From: SYIM01 sp041182885
GTDB lineage: Bacteria > Pseudomonadota > Gammaproteobacteria > Burkholderiales > Burkholderiaceae_E
Assembly: GCA_049423065.1 (NCBI GenBank)
Contig: JBMSQB010000005.1
Location: 38,876 to 102,875, forward strand
DNA length: 64,000 bases
Direction of reading: 5' to 3'
Shown: one piece after another, positions 1 through 6,257 of the stretch
Layout of the letters: the number at the start of each line of letters is the position of its first letter
How positions within the stretch are numbered: the first letter of the stretch is position 1
Notes under the pieces: model-generated
The model's input: only the letters and a program-made list of their open reading frames with translations
What the model was told of the DNA's origin: nothing
Databases searched by the model: none
Position numbers and translations under genes: made by a program

Positions 1-734
1 GCCACCTGAACCGGATCGCTGAACTCAACTACGGCAATGCGAAGCGGAATCCGCTTGCTCAAACGCGGAAGTGGGCATTCGACGCCGCGAGCTTCACCGA
101 TGATGACGAAGCCAATCCGGTGATCGAGCCCGGCACCCGCCGACAAGACTGCGGACAGATCACCGATGGCGCCTGTTCGCTGGTGCTCGCCTCGGGCCGG
201 TTCGCAGCCGAGCATGCTGCCCGGACCGGGCAGGCAATTGAGCGGCTCCCCAAAATCACAGGCTGGGGCCACCGCACGGTGGGCTTGCGGGCAATCGACA
301 AGCTCGAGCGGAGCCGTGGCGATGCTTATGTGTTTCCGCACGTGCGCGCTGCCATCACCGACGCATGGGCGCGCGCCGGGGTGTCGGGGCCCGAGGCGTT
401 CGATGTCCTGGAGACCCACGACTGTTTCACCACCACCGAATACATGGCGATTGATCACTTTGGCCTGACCGAGCCCGGGCAGAGCTGGCGCGCGGTAGAG
501 GCGGGCGACATCGAGATGGGCGGCCGACTTCCGGTCAATCCCTCGGGCGGCCTGATTGGTGGCGGACATCCGGTGGGGGCGACCGGCGCTCGCATGGTGC
601 TGGACGCTGCGCGTCAGGTCAGCGACCAGGCGGGCGATTATCAGGTGGCCGGCGCGCGGCGGGCAGCCACGCTCAATATCGGCGGCTCGTGTGCAACTGT
701 CGTGTCGTTTGTGGTGGAGGCAGGCGCTGCCTGA
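1..734 (+). CDS. SCP2-type thiolase (acetyl-CoA acetyltransferase), 3' part only
   Basis: The gene enters from the left edge; the frame is open from base 3 and stops with TGA at 732-734, so about 244 C-terminal residues are visible and the N-terminal nucleophile half is missing. The block HDCFTTTEYMAIDHFGL and the motif NPSGGLIGGGHPVGATG with its catalytic His are typical of the thiolase C-terminal domain, in the SCP-x/SCP2-like branch rather than the PhaA branch, since the end reads NIGGSCATVVSFV. Members carry out thiolytic cleavage or Claisen condensation of acyl-CoA, usually in fatty-acid or side-chain breakdown; the substrate cannot be read here. The next gene, coq7, starts 9 bases downstream on the same strand. 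Confidence 0.88.
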   Translation, partial: HLNRIAELNYGNAKRNPLAQTRKWAFDAASFTDDDEANPVIEPGTRRQDCGQITDGACSLVLASGRFAAEHAARTGQAIERLPKITGWGHRTVGLRAIDKLERSRGDAYVFPHVRAAITDAWARAGVSGPEAFDVLETHDCFTTTEYMAIDHFGLTEPGQSWRAVEAGDIEMGGRLPVNPSGGLIGGGHPVGATGARMVLDAARQVSDQAGDYQVAGARRAATLNIGGSCATVVSFVVEAGAA

Positions 735-743
735 GGAGATGTG

Positions 744-1403
744 ATGGAGTCGCTCAGACGCTTTTCGCTTGTGGATCGTGTGCTGGGGGGCGCGTGTCGC
801 GCGCTTGCCACGCTGTCGGATGCGGTCCCTGCCCGCCGGCCGGTGCCGGGCGCATCAACAGGGTCGCAGGCGGCCGACGAGATTGAACTCACCGAGCCCG
901 AGCGCAGGTTGTCGGGCGCGCTGATGCGGGTGAACCATGTCGGCGAAATCTGTGCGCAGGCGCTCTACGAAGGGCAGGCTGCGAGCACGTCCGACCCGGC
1001 ATTGCGTGAATACTTTCTGGGGGCTGCGCGTGAGGAGGCTGATCATCTTGCCTGGACGCGCTCGCGGCTGGACGAGCTCGGCGCCTCGCCCTCGCTCCTG
1101 AATCCCGTGTGGTTCGCGGGTTCGCTTGCCATGGGACTGGTGGCGGGGCGTGTGGGCGACCGCTGGAGCCTGGGTTTCATGGCCGAGACCGAACGCCAGG
1201 TGGAGGCGCATCTGGGCTCGCACCTCAACCGGCTGCCGGCTGCCGATCATCGCTCCCGCCACATCATCGAGGCCATGCAGCGCGATGAAACCGCGCATGC
1301 GCGCCGCGCGCATGAAATGGGTGGAGCGGAGCTGCCCGCGGTGGTTCAGCAGGGGATGCGTGCAGCCGCCCGGGTGATGACCACGGTGGCGCACCGGATC
1401 TGA
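744..1403 (+). CDS. coq7: 2-polyprenyl-3-methyl-6-methoxy-1,4-benzoquinone monooxygenase Coq7 (ubiquinone hydroxylase)
   Basis: Coq7 hydroxylates demethoxyubiquinone, the penultimate step of ubiquinone synthesis, at the inner membrane. The 219-residue protein shows the ferritin-like di-iron pattern: VGE near residue 68, ExxH at 98-101 (EEADH), a Glu in AETE near 148-150, and ExxH at 182-185 (DETAH). Length fits the betaproteobacterial family. A GTG at 741 is also in frame, but the ATG at 744 lies five bases from GAGGAG (733-738) and is the better start. It is close behind the thiolase gene and probably co-transcribed. It converges on the OsmC-like gene. Confidence 0.93.
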   Translation: MESLRRFSLVDRVLGGACRALATLSDAVPARRPVPGASTGSQAADEIELTEPERRLSGALMRVNHVGEICAQALYEGQAASTSDPALREYFLGAAREEADHLAWTRSRLDELGASPSLLNPVWFAGSLAMGLVAGRVGDRWSLGFMAETERQVEAHLGSHLNRLPAADHRSRHIIEAMQRDETAHARRAHEMGGAELPAVVQQGMRAAARVMTTVAHRI

Positions 1404-1425
1404 ATGGGACGCGGGCGGGTTTCGC

Positions 1426-1460
1426 CCTCAACCCTCAATCCTCAGTCTTCAATCTTCAAC
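1426..1460. repeat. Heptamer tandem repeat, five units
   Basis: Five consecutive 7-base units follow CYTCARY: CCTCAAC, CCTCAAT, CCTCAGT, CTTCAAT, CTTCAAC. The array lies between the convergent coq7 and OsmC-like genes and covers the last three codons and stop of the latter, because each minus-strand unit contains a TGA. Confidence 0.85.
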
Positions 1461-1871
1461 GACTTCCCAGCTGGTGCTGATTTCGGCGGTGTGGGCAAGC
1501 ATGGCCGAGGCAGAGCAGTATTTGTCGTGGGACAGCTTGATGGCGCGTTCCACGATGTTCGGCTTCAGGCCGCGGCCCCGGACAACGAAATGGAAGTGGA
1601 TTCGGGTGAACACCTTGGGGTCGGTTTCGGCGCGTACGGCCTCCAGCCTCACTTCGCAACCGCGGACGTCCAGGCCGCTTTTCGTGAGAATCACCACCAC
1701 GTCGTACGCCGTGCAGCCGCCGGTGCCGAGCAGCACCATCTCCATGGGGCGTGGCGCCAGGTTGCGTCCGCCACCGTCGACCGCGCCGTCCATCAGAACC
1801 GCATGACCGCTCCCGGTTTCGGCAACAAAGGTCATTCCGCCGGGGCCGGTCCAATTGACGCTTGCTTTCAT
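1449..1871 (-). CDS. OsmC family protein
   Basis: A 140-residue OsmC/Ohr-fold protein. Two conserved cysteines are visible, in LGTGGCTAYDVV and in HDKYCSAS, the usual thiol pair of this family of hydroperoxide reductases; the spacing fits the YhfA-like branch better than true Ohr. I start at the ATG at 1871 (MKASVNWTG), preceded by GGAG, rather than at an in-frame start further upstream whose translation is low-complexity. Its substrate is not known. The gene is transcribed alone toward coq7, and its stop codon sits inside a heptamer repeat. Confidence 0.85.
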   Translation of the reverse strand: MKASVNWTGPGGMTFVAETGSGHAVLMDGAVDGGGRNLAPRPMEMVLLGTGGCTAYDVVVILTKSGLDVRGCEVRLEAVRAETDPKVFTRIHFHFVVRGRGLKPNIVERAIKLSHDKYCSASAMLAHTAEISTSWEVVED

Positions 1872-1938
1872 GGTGTGTGCTCCAGGACTTGAAGGGAGGC
1901 GGCGCGGGGTGGTTGCCCGTGACGCGCTGATCGCGGGC

Positions 1939-1944
1939 ATTATC
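1939..1944 (-). promoter_or_regulatory. Candidate -10 for the OsmC-like gene
   Basis: GATAAT on the minus strand, about 68 bases upstream of the start codon. No clear -35 is seen, so this is weak. Confidence 0.3.
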
Positions 1945-2071
1945 TGCCAGCCCGCCTTTTTGCCGATGCTGCACTGCGCAATCCCTATTTCCGACTCGGG
2001 CTTGGCTAATTGAAGTGCGGGGTCTTGCGTTTCGGTGCGCGGGGGTTCCTGCGGTTCGAAGGAAAATCAGA

Positions 2072-2087
2072 TTTGATTAGAATCAAA
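2072..2087. promoter_or_regulatory. Palindrome overlapping a possible small-RNA promoter
   Basis: TTTGATTAGAATCAAA has perfect 7-base arms in an AT-rich island within GC-rich DNA. TAGAAT (2078-2083) inside it could be a -10, with TTCGAA (2055-2060) as a poor -35 at 17-base spacing, so the palindrome might be an operator. A chance origin is possible. Confidence 0.35.
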
Positions 2088-2089
2088 GG

Positions 2090-2294
2090 CTTGCGAAGAT
2101 TTGTTGGCGCAGTGCCACATTGGTGGAAAAAGTGTGCCGAATTTCACCACCTCGACAGATGGCTCTCTTGCGTTGCACAACAGATTTCCGTAGCATTCGA
2201 GGTGTTGGTTGCAGTTGCAGCCTCTCAGTGTCTCCTCCACCCTCCTCCAAAAGGTGGATTCAACCCGGCCCCCTCAAAGGGTCGGGTTTTTTTT
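2090..2294 (+). ncRNA. Candidate structured small RNA upstream of rplM
   Basis: A strong plus-strand terminator at 2262-2294 has no plus-strand protein gene before it, since the upstream gene points the other way. The preceding bases carry several complementary segments: CACCTCGA (2148-2155) pairs perfectly with TCGAGGTG (2197-2204), GGTGG (2122-2126) can instead pair with CCACC (2147-2151), and TCCACC (2236-2241) pairs with GGTGGA (2253-2258). This suggests a transcript of roughly 200 bases with alternative folds. The 5' end is a guess from a possible -10 at 2078-2083. I recognise no known RNA family. Confidence 0.38.
2262..2294 (+). terminator. Rho-independent terminator
   Basis: AACCCG (2262-2267) pairs with CGGGTT (2283-2288), continued by CCC/GGG around the loop TCAAA, and is followed by a run of eight T (2287-2294). 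It lies about 100 bases upstream of the rplM promoter and insulates it from upstream plus-strand transcription. Confidence 0.85.
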
Positions 2295-2390
2295 GCCTGC
2301 CGCAGGCCGCAGCGCCGTTCAGACTCGCCCGCATCATGCAGTCTGGATCACGAGCAATCGGCTCTCGTCGCGACACTTTCGGGTTTCGTT

Positions 2391-2420
2391 TTGACTTGTA
2401 CCGGCGGGTCCTGATAGCAT
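2391..2420 (+). promoter_or_regulatory. Sigma-70 promoter of rplM-rpsI
   Basis: TTGACT (2391-2396) and TAGCAT (2415-2420) are separated by 18 bases. Transcription would start near 2427, giving a 5' leader of about 150 bases before rplM, long for a ribosomal-protein operon and suggestive of translational control. Confidence 0.75.
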
Positions 2421-2481
2421 AGAAGGCTTTCCGCGAGATCTTTTCGCTTTCTCGTCTGGCTTGTCTGCGCCCGGATCAAAA

Positions 2482-2501
2482 CACGGCATACAACCGCCGT
2501 G
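2482..2501 (+). promoter_or_regulatory. Leader hairpin of the rplM-rpsI mRNA
   Basis: CACGGC (2482-2487) pairs with GCCGTG (2496-2501) around an 8-base loop, about 75 bases before the rplM start. L13 represses its own operon in Escherichia coli, so a leader structure here could be its target; this is inference. Confidence 0.4.
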
Positions 2502-2576
2502 ATTGGTCTACGTTCTTGGGCAGCAAACACCGAAGTGCAGCTGGAAATCGCGGATAAACCCTGCCAGAGCAGACAT

Positions 2577-3005
2577 ATGAAGACTTTTTCCGCCAAGCCG
2601 CACGAAGTCAAGCGCGACTGGTTTGTGATTGATGCCACCGACAAGGTGCTGGGCCGTTTGGCCGCCGAAATCGCTCACCGCCTCCGGGGCAAGCACAAGC
2701 CCGAATTCACCCCTCACGTCGATACCGGCGATTTCATTGTGGTGGTGAACGCGGCGCACATCCGCGTCACGGGCAACAAGGCCGAGGGCAAGCGCTATTT
2801 CCGCCACAGCGGCTATCCCGGCGGTATCAGCGAGACCTCGTTCGGCAAAATGCAAAGCCGGTTCCCCGGGCGTGCACTCGAGAAAGCGGTCAAGGGCATG
2901 CTGCCCAAGGGCCCCCTCGGCTACGCCATGATCAAGAAAATGAAGGTCTACGCGGAGGGCACCCATCCGCATACGGCCCAGCAACCGAAGGCCCTGGAGA
3001 TCTGA
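2577..3005 (+). CDS. rplM: 50S ribosomal protein L13
   Basis: A 142-residue protein, exactly the usual length, beginning MKTFSAKPHEVKRDWFV and containing VLGRLAAEIAHRLRGKHK, both hallmarks of L13, an early assembly protein of the large ribosomal subunit. Start chosen at the ATG at 2577; the frame is open further upstream but that part lies in the leader. It is followed after two bases by rpsI, the conserved bacterial pair. Expression is driven by the promoter at 2391-2420, and the long leader with a hairpin suggests autoregulation. Confidence 0.98.
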   Translation: MKTFSAKPHEVKRDWFVIDATDKVLGRLAAEIAHRLRGKHKPEFTPHVDTGDFIVVVNAAHIRVTGNKAEGKRYFRHSGYPGGISETSFGKMQSRFPGRALEKAVKGMLPKGPLGYAMIKKMKVYAEGTHPHTAQQPKALEI

Positions 3006-3007
3006 CC

Positions 3008-3400
3008 ATGATCGGTGATTACTACTACGGCACTGGGCGTCGCAAAACCTCCGTTGCCCGCGTGTTCCTCAAGCGTGGCACGGGCAAGGTGGTGGTCAAT
3101 GGCCGCCCGCTCGACCAATACTTCGCTCGCGAAACCGGCCGCATGGTGGCGCGGCAGGCGCTTGAACTCACCAACAACCTCGGCGTGTTTGACGTCAAGA
3201 TCAACGTCCATGGTGGCGGTGAAACCGGTCAGGCCGGGGCGGTTCGTCATGGCATCACCCGTGCTCTCATCGATTACGATGCAACGCTGAAGCCTGCGTT
3301 GTCGGCGGCCGGGTTGGTCACGCGCGACGCGCGCGAGGTCGAGCGCAAGAAAGTCGGTCTTCACAAGGCGCGGCGTCGGAAGCAGTTCTCGAAGCGTTGA
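3008..3400 (+). CDS. rpsI: 30S ribosomal protein S9
   Basis: A 130-residue S9 protein with the N-terminal signature YYGTGRRKTSVARVFL and the basic tail ending RRRKQFSKR, which reaches into the ribosomal P site and contacts tRNA. The ATG starts two bases after the rplM stop, so the pair is translated from one mRNA. A strong intrinsic terminator follows at 3447-3470, closing the operon. Confidence 0.98.
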   Translation: MIGDYYYGTGRRKTSVARVFLKRGTGKVVVNGRPLDQYFARETGRMVARQALELTNNLGVFDVKINVHGGGETGQAGAVRHGITRALIDYDATLKPALSAAGLVTRDAREVERKKVGLHKARRRKQFSKR

Positions 3401-3446
3401 TCGCGGCTGGGGCGCCTCGCGCCCCTCGCGCAACCTGCCGTACAAG

Positions 3447-3470
3447 GCCGCCTGCTGGGCGGCTTTTTTT
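3447..3470 (+). terminator. Rho-independent terminator of the rplM-rpsI operon
   Basis: GCCGCC (3447-3452) pairs with GGCGGC (3458-3463) around TGCTG and is followed by seven T (3464-3470). Confidence 0.92.
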
Positions 3471-3530
3471 CGCGTATTGCACCATGCGGAGAACATGGGC
3501 TGTGCCGTCTGAATCCCCGGAGAGTCGAAC

Positions 3531-4586
3531 ATGATCAAGGTTGGCATCGTTGGCGGCACTGGCTACACCGGGGTGGAACTGCTCCGACTGCTGGCCCAGC
3601 ACCCCCAGGTGGCGCTGCACGCCATCACCTCCCGGAAAGAAGACGGCATGCCGGTGGCCGACATGTTTCCGTCGCTGCGGGGCAGGGTATCCCTTGCATT
3701 CAGCGAGCCGGCGAAGGCGCCGCTAACTGGTTGCGATGTGGTGTTCTTTGCCACGCCGCACGGCGTGGCCATGGCTCAGGCGCCCGAGCTGCTCTCGGCG
3801 GGTGTGCGGGTGATTGATATCGCTGCGGATTTTCGATTGAAGGACACGGCCGAGTTCGAGCACTGGTACAAGATGCCGCACAGCTGTCCCGGGATTCTTG
3901 CCGAGTCGGTCTATGGCCTGCCCGAGGTGAACCGCGAGGCCATCCGCAAGGCGCGTGTCGTTGGCATGCCGGGGTGCTATCCCACATCGGTCCAACTGGG
4001 GCTGCTGCCGGTGCTGGCGGCTGCAAAGTCGACCGGGACACCGCTCATCGAACCCACCGGCATCATCGCGGACTGCAAATCGGGGGTATCGGGCGCCGGA
4101 CGCAAGGCCGAGGTGCACACACTTCTTGCCGAGGCTTCAGACAATTTCAAGGCCTACGGAGTGAGTGGTCATCGCCATTGGCCTGAGATCAGGCAGGGAC
4201 TCTCGGCCATTGCAGGGCAGCCGGTCAATCTGGTGTTTACGCCACACCTGGTGCCCATGATCCGGGGTATCCATTCAACCCTCTACGCGAGGCTCACGCC
4301 GGCTGGCCGCGCCGCCGATCTGCAGGCGCTCTACGAGGCGCACTTTGCGGGGGAGCCCTTCGTGGATGTGATGCCTGCAGGGTCCACGCCCGACACGCGC
4401 TCCGTCCGAGCATCGAACATGGCCCGAATCGCGGTGCATCGCCCGCCCGACAGTGACCTGCTGATGGTGCTTGTGGTGGAGGACAATCTCGTGAAAGGTG
4501 CCTCCGGCCAGGCGGTGCAGGTGATGAACCTGATGTTTGGCCTGCCCGAAGAAATGGGATTGACGCAGATTCCCGTGCTGCCCTGA
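3531..4586 (+). CDS. argC: N-acetyl-gamma-glutamyl-phosphate reductase
   Basis: ArgC reduces N-acetylglutamyl phosphate to the semialdehyde with NADPH, step three of arginine synthesis. The 351-residue protein opens with the dinucleotide-binding loop VGGTGYTGVELLRLL and has the catalytic cysteine at residue 149 in MPGCYPTSVQLGLLP; the motif GVSGHRHWPEI holds the active-site His. It is the longer (type 1) form. The ATG at 3531 follows GGAGAG. It has its own transcription unit between the S9 terminator and erpA. Confidence 0.97.
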   Translation: MIKVGIVGGTGYTGVELLRLLAQHPQVALHAITSRKEDGMPVADMFPSLRGRVSLAFSEPAKAPLTGCDVVFFATPHGVAMAQAPELLSAGVRVIDIAADFRLKDTAEFEHWYKMPHSCPGILAESVYGLPEVNREAIRKARVVGMPGCYPTSVQLGLLPVLAAAKSTGTPLIEPTGIIADCKSGVSGAGRKAEVHTLLAEASDNFKAYGVSGHRHWPEIRQGLSAIAGQPVNLVFTPHLVPMIRGIHSTLYARLTPAGRAADLQALYEAHFAGEPFVDVMPAGSTPDTRSVRASNMARIAVHRPPDSDLLMVLVVEDNLVKGASGQAVQVMNLMFGLPEEMGLTQIPVLP

Positions 4587-4621
4587 GCTACACTTGCCGA
4601 TTGTTTCAAGGGAGAAAAACC

Positions 4622-4972
4622 ATGAACGCCATTGCCGAAATGCCAGCACCGCTCGTCTTCACCGAAAGCGCGGCCAGCAAGGTCAAGCAGCTCATCGACG
4701 AAGAGGGCAACCCGTCCCTCAAGCTTCGCGTGTTCGTCCAGGGCGGCGGGTGCTCGGGGTTCCAATACGGCTTCACCTTTGACGAAGAAACCAACGACGA
4801 CGACACCGTCATGGAAAAAAACGGTGTGCAGCTCCTGATCGACGCCATGAGTTATCAATATCTGGTCGGCGCCGAAATCGACTACAAAGATGATCTCGAG
4901 GGCTCGCAGTTCGTCATCAAGAACCCGAACGCCACCACCACCTGCGGGTGCGGTTCGTCGTTCTCGGTTTAA
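4622..4972 (+). CDS. erpA: Iron-sulfur cluster insertion protein ErpA
   Basis: An A-type carrier that delivers [Fe-S] clusters to apoproteins, in the cytoplasm. The 116-residue protein has the three cluster-binding cysteines of the family, Cys44 in GGGCSGFQYGF and Cys108/Cys110 in TTCGCGSSF. The ATG at 4622 sits behind AGGGAG (4608-4613); an upstream in-frame ATG at 4601 would overlap that ribosome site and is rejected. Position between argC and anmK is the usual one in Burkholderiales. The longer acidic stretch (DEETNDDDTV) is normal for ErpA. Confidence 0.95.
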   Translation: MNAIAEMPAPLVFTESAASKVKQLIDEEGNPSLKLRVFVQGGGCSGFQYGFTFDEETNDDDTVMEKNGVQLLIDAMSYQYLVGAEIDYKDDLEGSQFVIKNPNATTTCGCGSSFSV

Positions 4973-4983
4973 TCCGGGCTGAA

Positions 4984-6156
4984 TCAGGCTCCGAGCCGGC
5001 CCCACGGGTCGGCCACCGACCCCAGCACCCGGCTGCCAGATGCGCCAGTAACGGCGGGTAGATTCCCCGGGAGGGCATCCACCCGCCGTGCAGCCAGCCA
5101 GGCAAATGCCGCAGCCTCCACGGCCATTGGATCTATACCGGCTGCTTCGGTGCTCGCCACCCGGCATCCGGGCAGCCGCTGGGCGGTCAGGGTGGTGATC
5201 CGCCGAATCAGATCGGCGTTGTAGACCCCGCCACCGCACAGAAACACCTGCACCGGGTCGGCTTGCGCGCAAGCCGATGCAATCGTGGTGGCGGTCAGCT
5301 CAGAGAGCGTGGCCTGCACGTCGCGAGGCGACAGCGGTTGGCCGCCATGGGTTACCGCGTGCGCTCGAAGGTGGCGCTCCACCCATTCAAGATTGAAGTT
5401 GTCGCGGCCGGTGCTCTTGGGGGGCGGTTGGTGGAAATATTCATCAGCCAGCATCGCAGCGAGCAGCCTCGGGTCGGCGGTGCCGCCCGCGGCCCATGCA
5501 CCGCTCGAATCGAAACGTTCGCCTTCGTGGCGTTCATGCCATTGATCGAGCAGGGTGTTGCCCGGGCCCGTGTCATGACCGAGAACCTGTGAGGTGCCGT
5601 CGGGGATGGCAGCCGGCAGCACGCTGATGTTGGCAATGCCGCCAATGTTCACGACGGCACGGCATTCGGCTTTATCGGCGAAGACATGGGCGTGAAAAGC
5701 GGGGACCAGGGGCGCCCCCTGTCCGCCCGCTGCGACATCTGCAGGGCGCAGGTCATAGACCACAGGAATGCCGGTGGCTTCAGCAAGCTGCGCGGCATTC
5801 AGCAACTGAAGCGTAAAGCCCTCGCCGGGGCGGTGGCGAACCGTCTGCCCGTGGGCGCCGATCGCGGTGACATCGCGGGCCGTGAAGCCTGCGCGATCGA
5901 TGGCTTGCCGCGCGCCCTCCGCATACAGGCGTGCGAGTTCGAGCGCCACCCTGGCGGCAAGCTCGAGTTCGCCCTCGGACGGGGCCTGCAAGGTCTGAAT
6001 GGACTGCCGCAGCGCAGTCGAAAAAGGCACGGAAGCGCAAGACAGCGTCTCTACGCGTTGGGTTGAGGCGTCGAGGCTTACAAGCACGGCATCGACAGCA
6101 TCGACGCTGGTGCCCGACATCAAGCCGAGGAACAGCCGAGTATCAGGCACAGGCAT
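4984..6156 (-). CDS. anmK: Anhydro-N-acetylmuramic acid kinase
   Basis: AnmK opens and phosphorylates 1,6-anhydro-MurNAc recovered from peptidoglycan turnover, giving MurNAc-6-phosphate. The 390-residue protein has the ASKHA-type phosphate loop near the N-terminus (LFLGLMSGTSVDAVDAVLV, where many homologues read GTSLDG), the conserved GAHGQTVRHRP, and VNIGGIANISVLP, with GHDTGPGN further on. It converges on erpA with 11 bases between the stops. The M23 endopeptidase gene upstream on the same strand makes a cell-wall pair, though 101 bases with a repeat separate them. Confidence 0.95.
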   Translation of the reverse strand: MPVPDTRLFLGLMSGTSVDAVDAVLVSLDASTQRVETLSCASVPFSTALRQSIQTLQAPSEGELELAARVALELARLYAEGARQAIDRAGFTARDVTAIGAHGQTVRHRPGEGFTLQLLNAAQLAEATGIPVVYDLRPADVAAGGQGAPLVPAFHAHVFADKAECRAVVNIGGIANISVLPAAIPDGTSQVLGHDTGPGNTLLDQWHERHEGERFDSSGAWAAGGTADPRLLAAMLADEYFHQPPPKSTGRDNFNLEWVERHLRAHAVTHGGQPLSPRDVQATLSELTATTIASACAQADPVQVFLCGGGVYNADLIRRITTLTAQRLPGCRVASTEAAGIDPMAVEAAAFAWLAARRVDALPGNLPAVTGASGSRVLGSVADPWGRLGA

Positions 6157-6171
6157 GCGGCGACGGATAAG

Positions 6172-6227
6172 GGGGGCTTGGACGCTGGAACCTGGACGCG
6201 GGAACCGAGATGCTGGAACCGAGATGC
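6172..6227. repeat. Tandem repeat of 14 bases (two heptads), four units
   Basis: Four 14-base units lie between the M23 peptidase stop and the anmK start: GGGGGCTTGGACGC, TGGAACCTGGACGC, GGGAACCGAGATGC and TGGAACCGAGATGC. Each unit is itself two related heptamers. It could vary in length between strains. Confidence 0.75.
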
Positions 6228-6257
6228 AGCGCCGGGGGGCCGGGGCAGACGCGAGCG

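Larger units (their letters stand above)
1872..2576. other. Intergenic region between the OsmC-like gene and rplM, about 700 bases
   Basis: This is the only stretch above 300 bases without a convincing protein gene. Reading frames are open on the plus strand but have no recognisable product or good ribosome site. It holds a candidate minus-strand -10 for the OsmC-like gene, a perfect palindrome, a set of complementary segments ending in a strong intrinsic terminator (candidate small RNA), and the promoter and leader of rplM-rpsI. No tRNA cloverleaf, tmRNA or 6S RNA pattern was recognised. Confidence 0.7.

Noticed and set aside
1941..2390. tRNA, tmRNA or 6S RNA in the rplM upstream region
   Set aside because: No T-arm GTTCRANYC with matching acceptor stem, no tmRNA ends and no 6S closing stem were found; only an unassigned structured RNA candidate remains.
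2010..2414. Plus-strand protein of about 134 codons
   Set aside because: It runs through the strong terminator, has no ribosome site and no recognisable domain.
3511..3522. GTGCCGTCTGAA resembling a neisserial DNA uptake sequence
   Set aside because: It was noticed only once, with an imperfect first base; a real uptake sequence would recur many times in 64 kb.
4560..4594. TTGACG and TACACT as an erpA promoter
   Set aside because: The spacing of 23 bases is too long for a normal sigma-70 promoter.
4601..4621. Upstream ATG start for erpA
   Set aside because: The extra seven residues include the AGGGAG ribosome site of the ATG at 4622, and ErpA homologues begin there.
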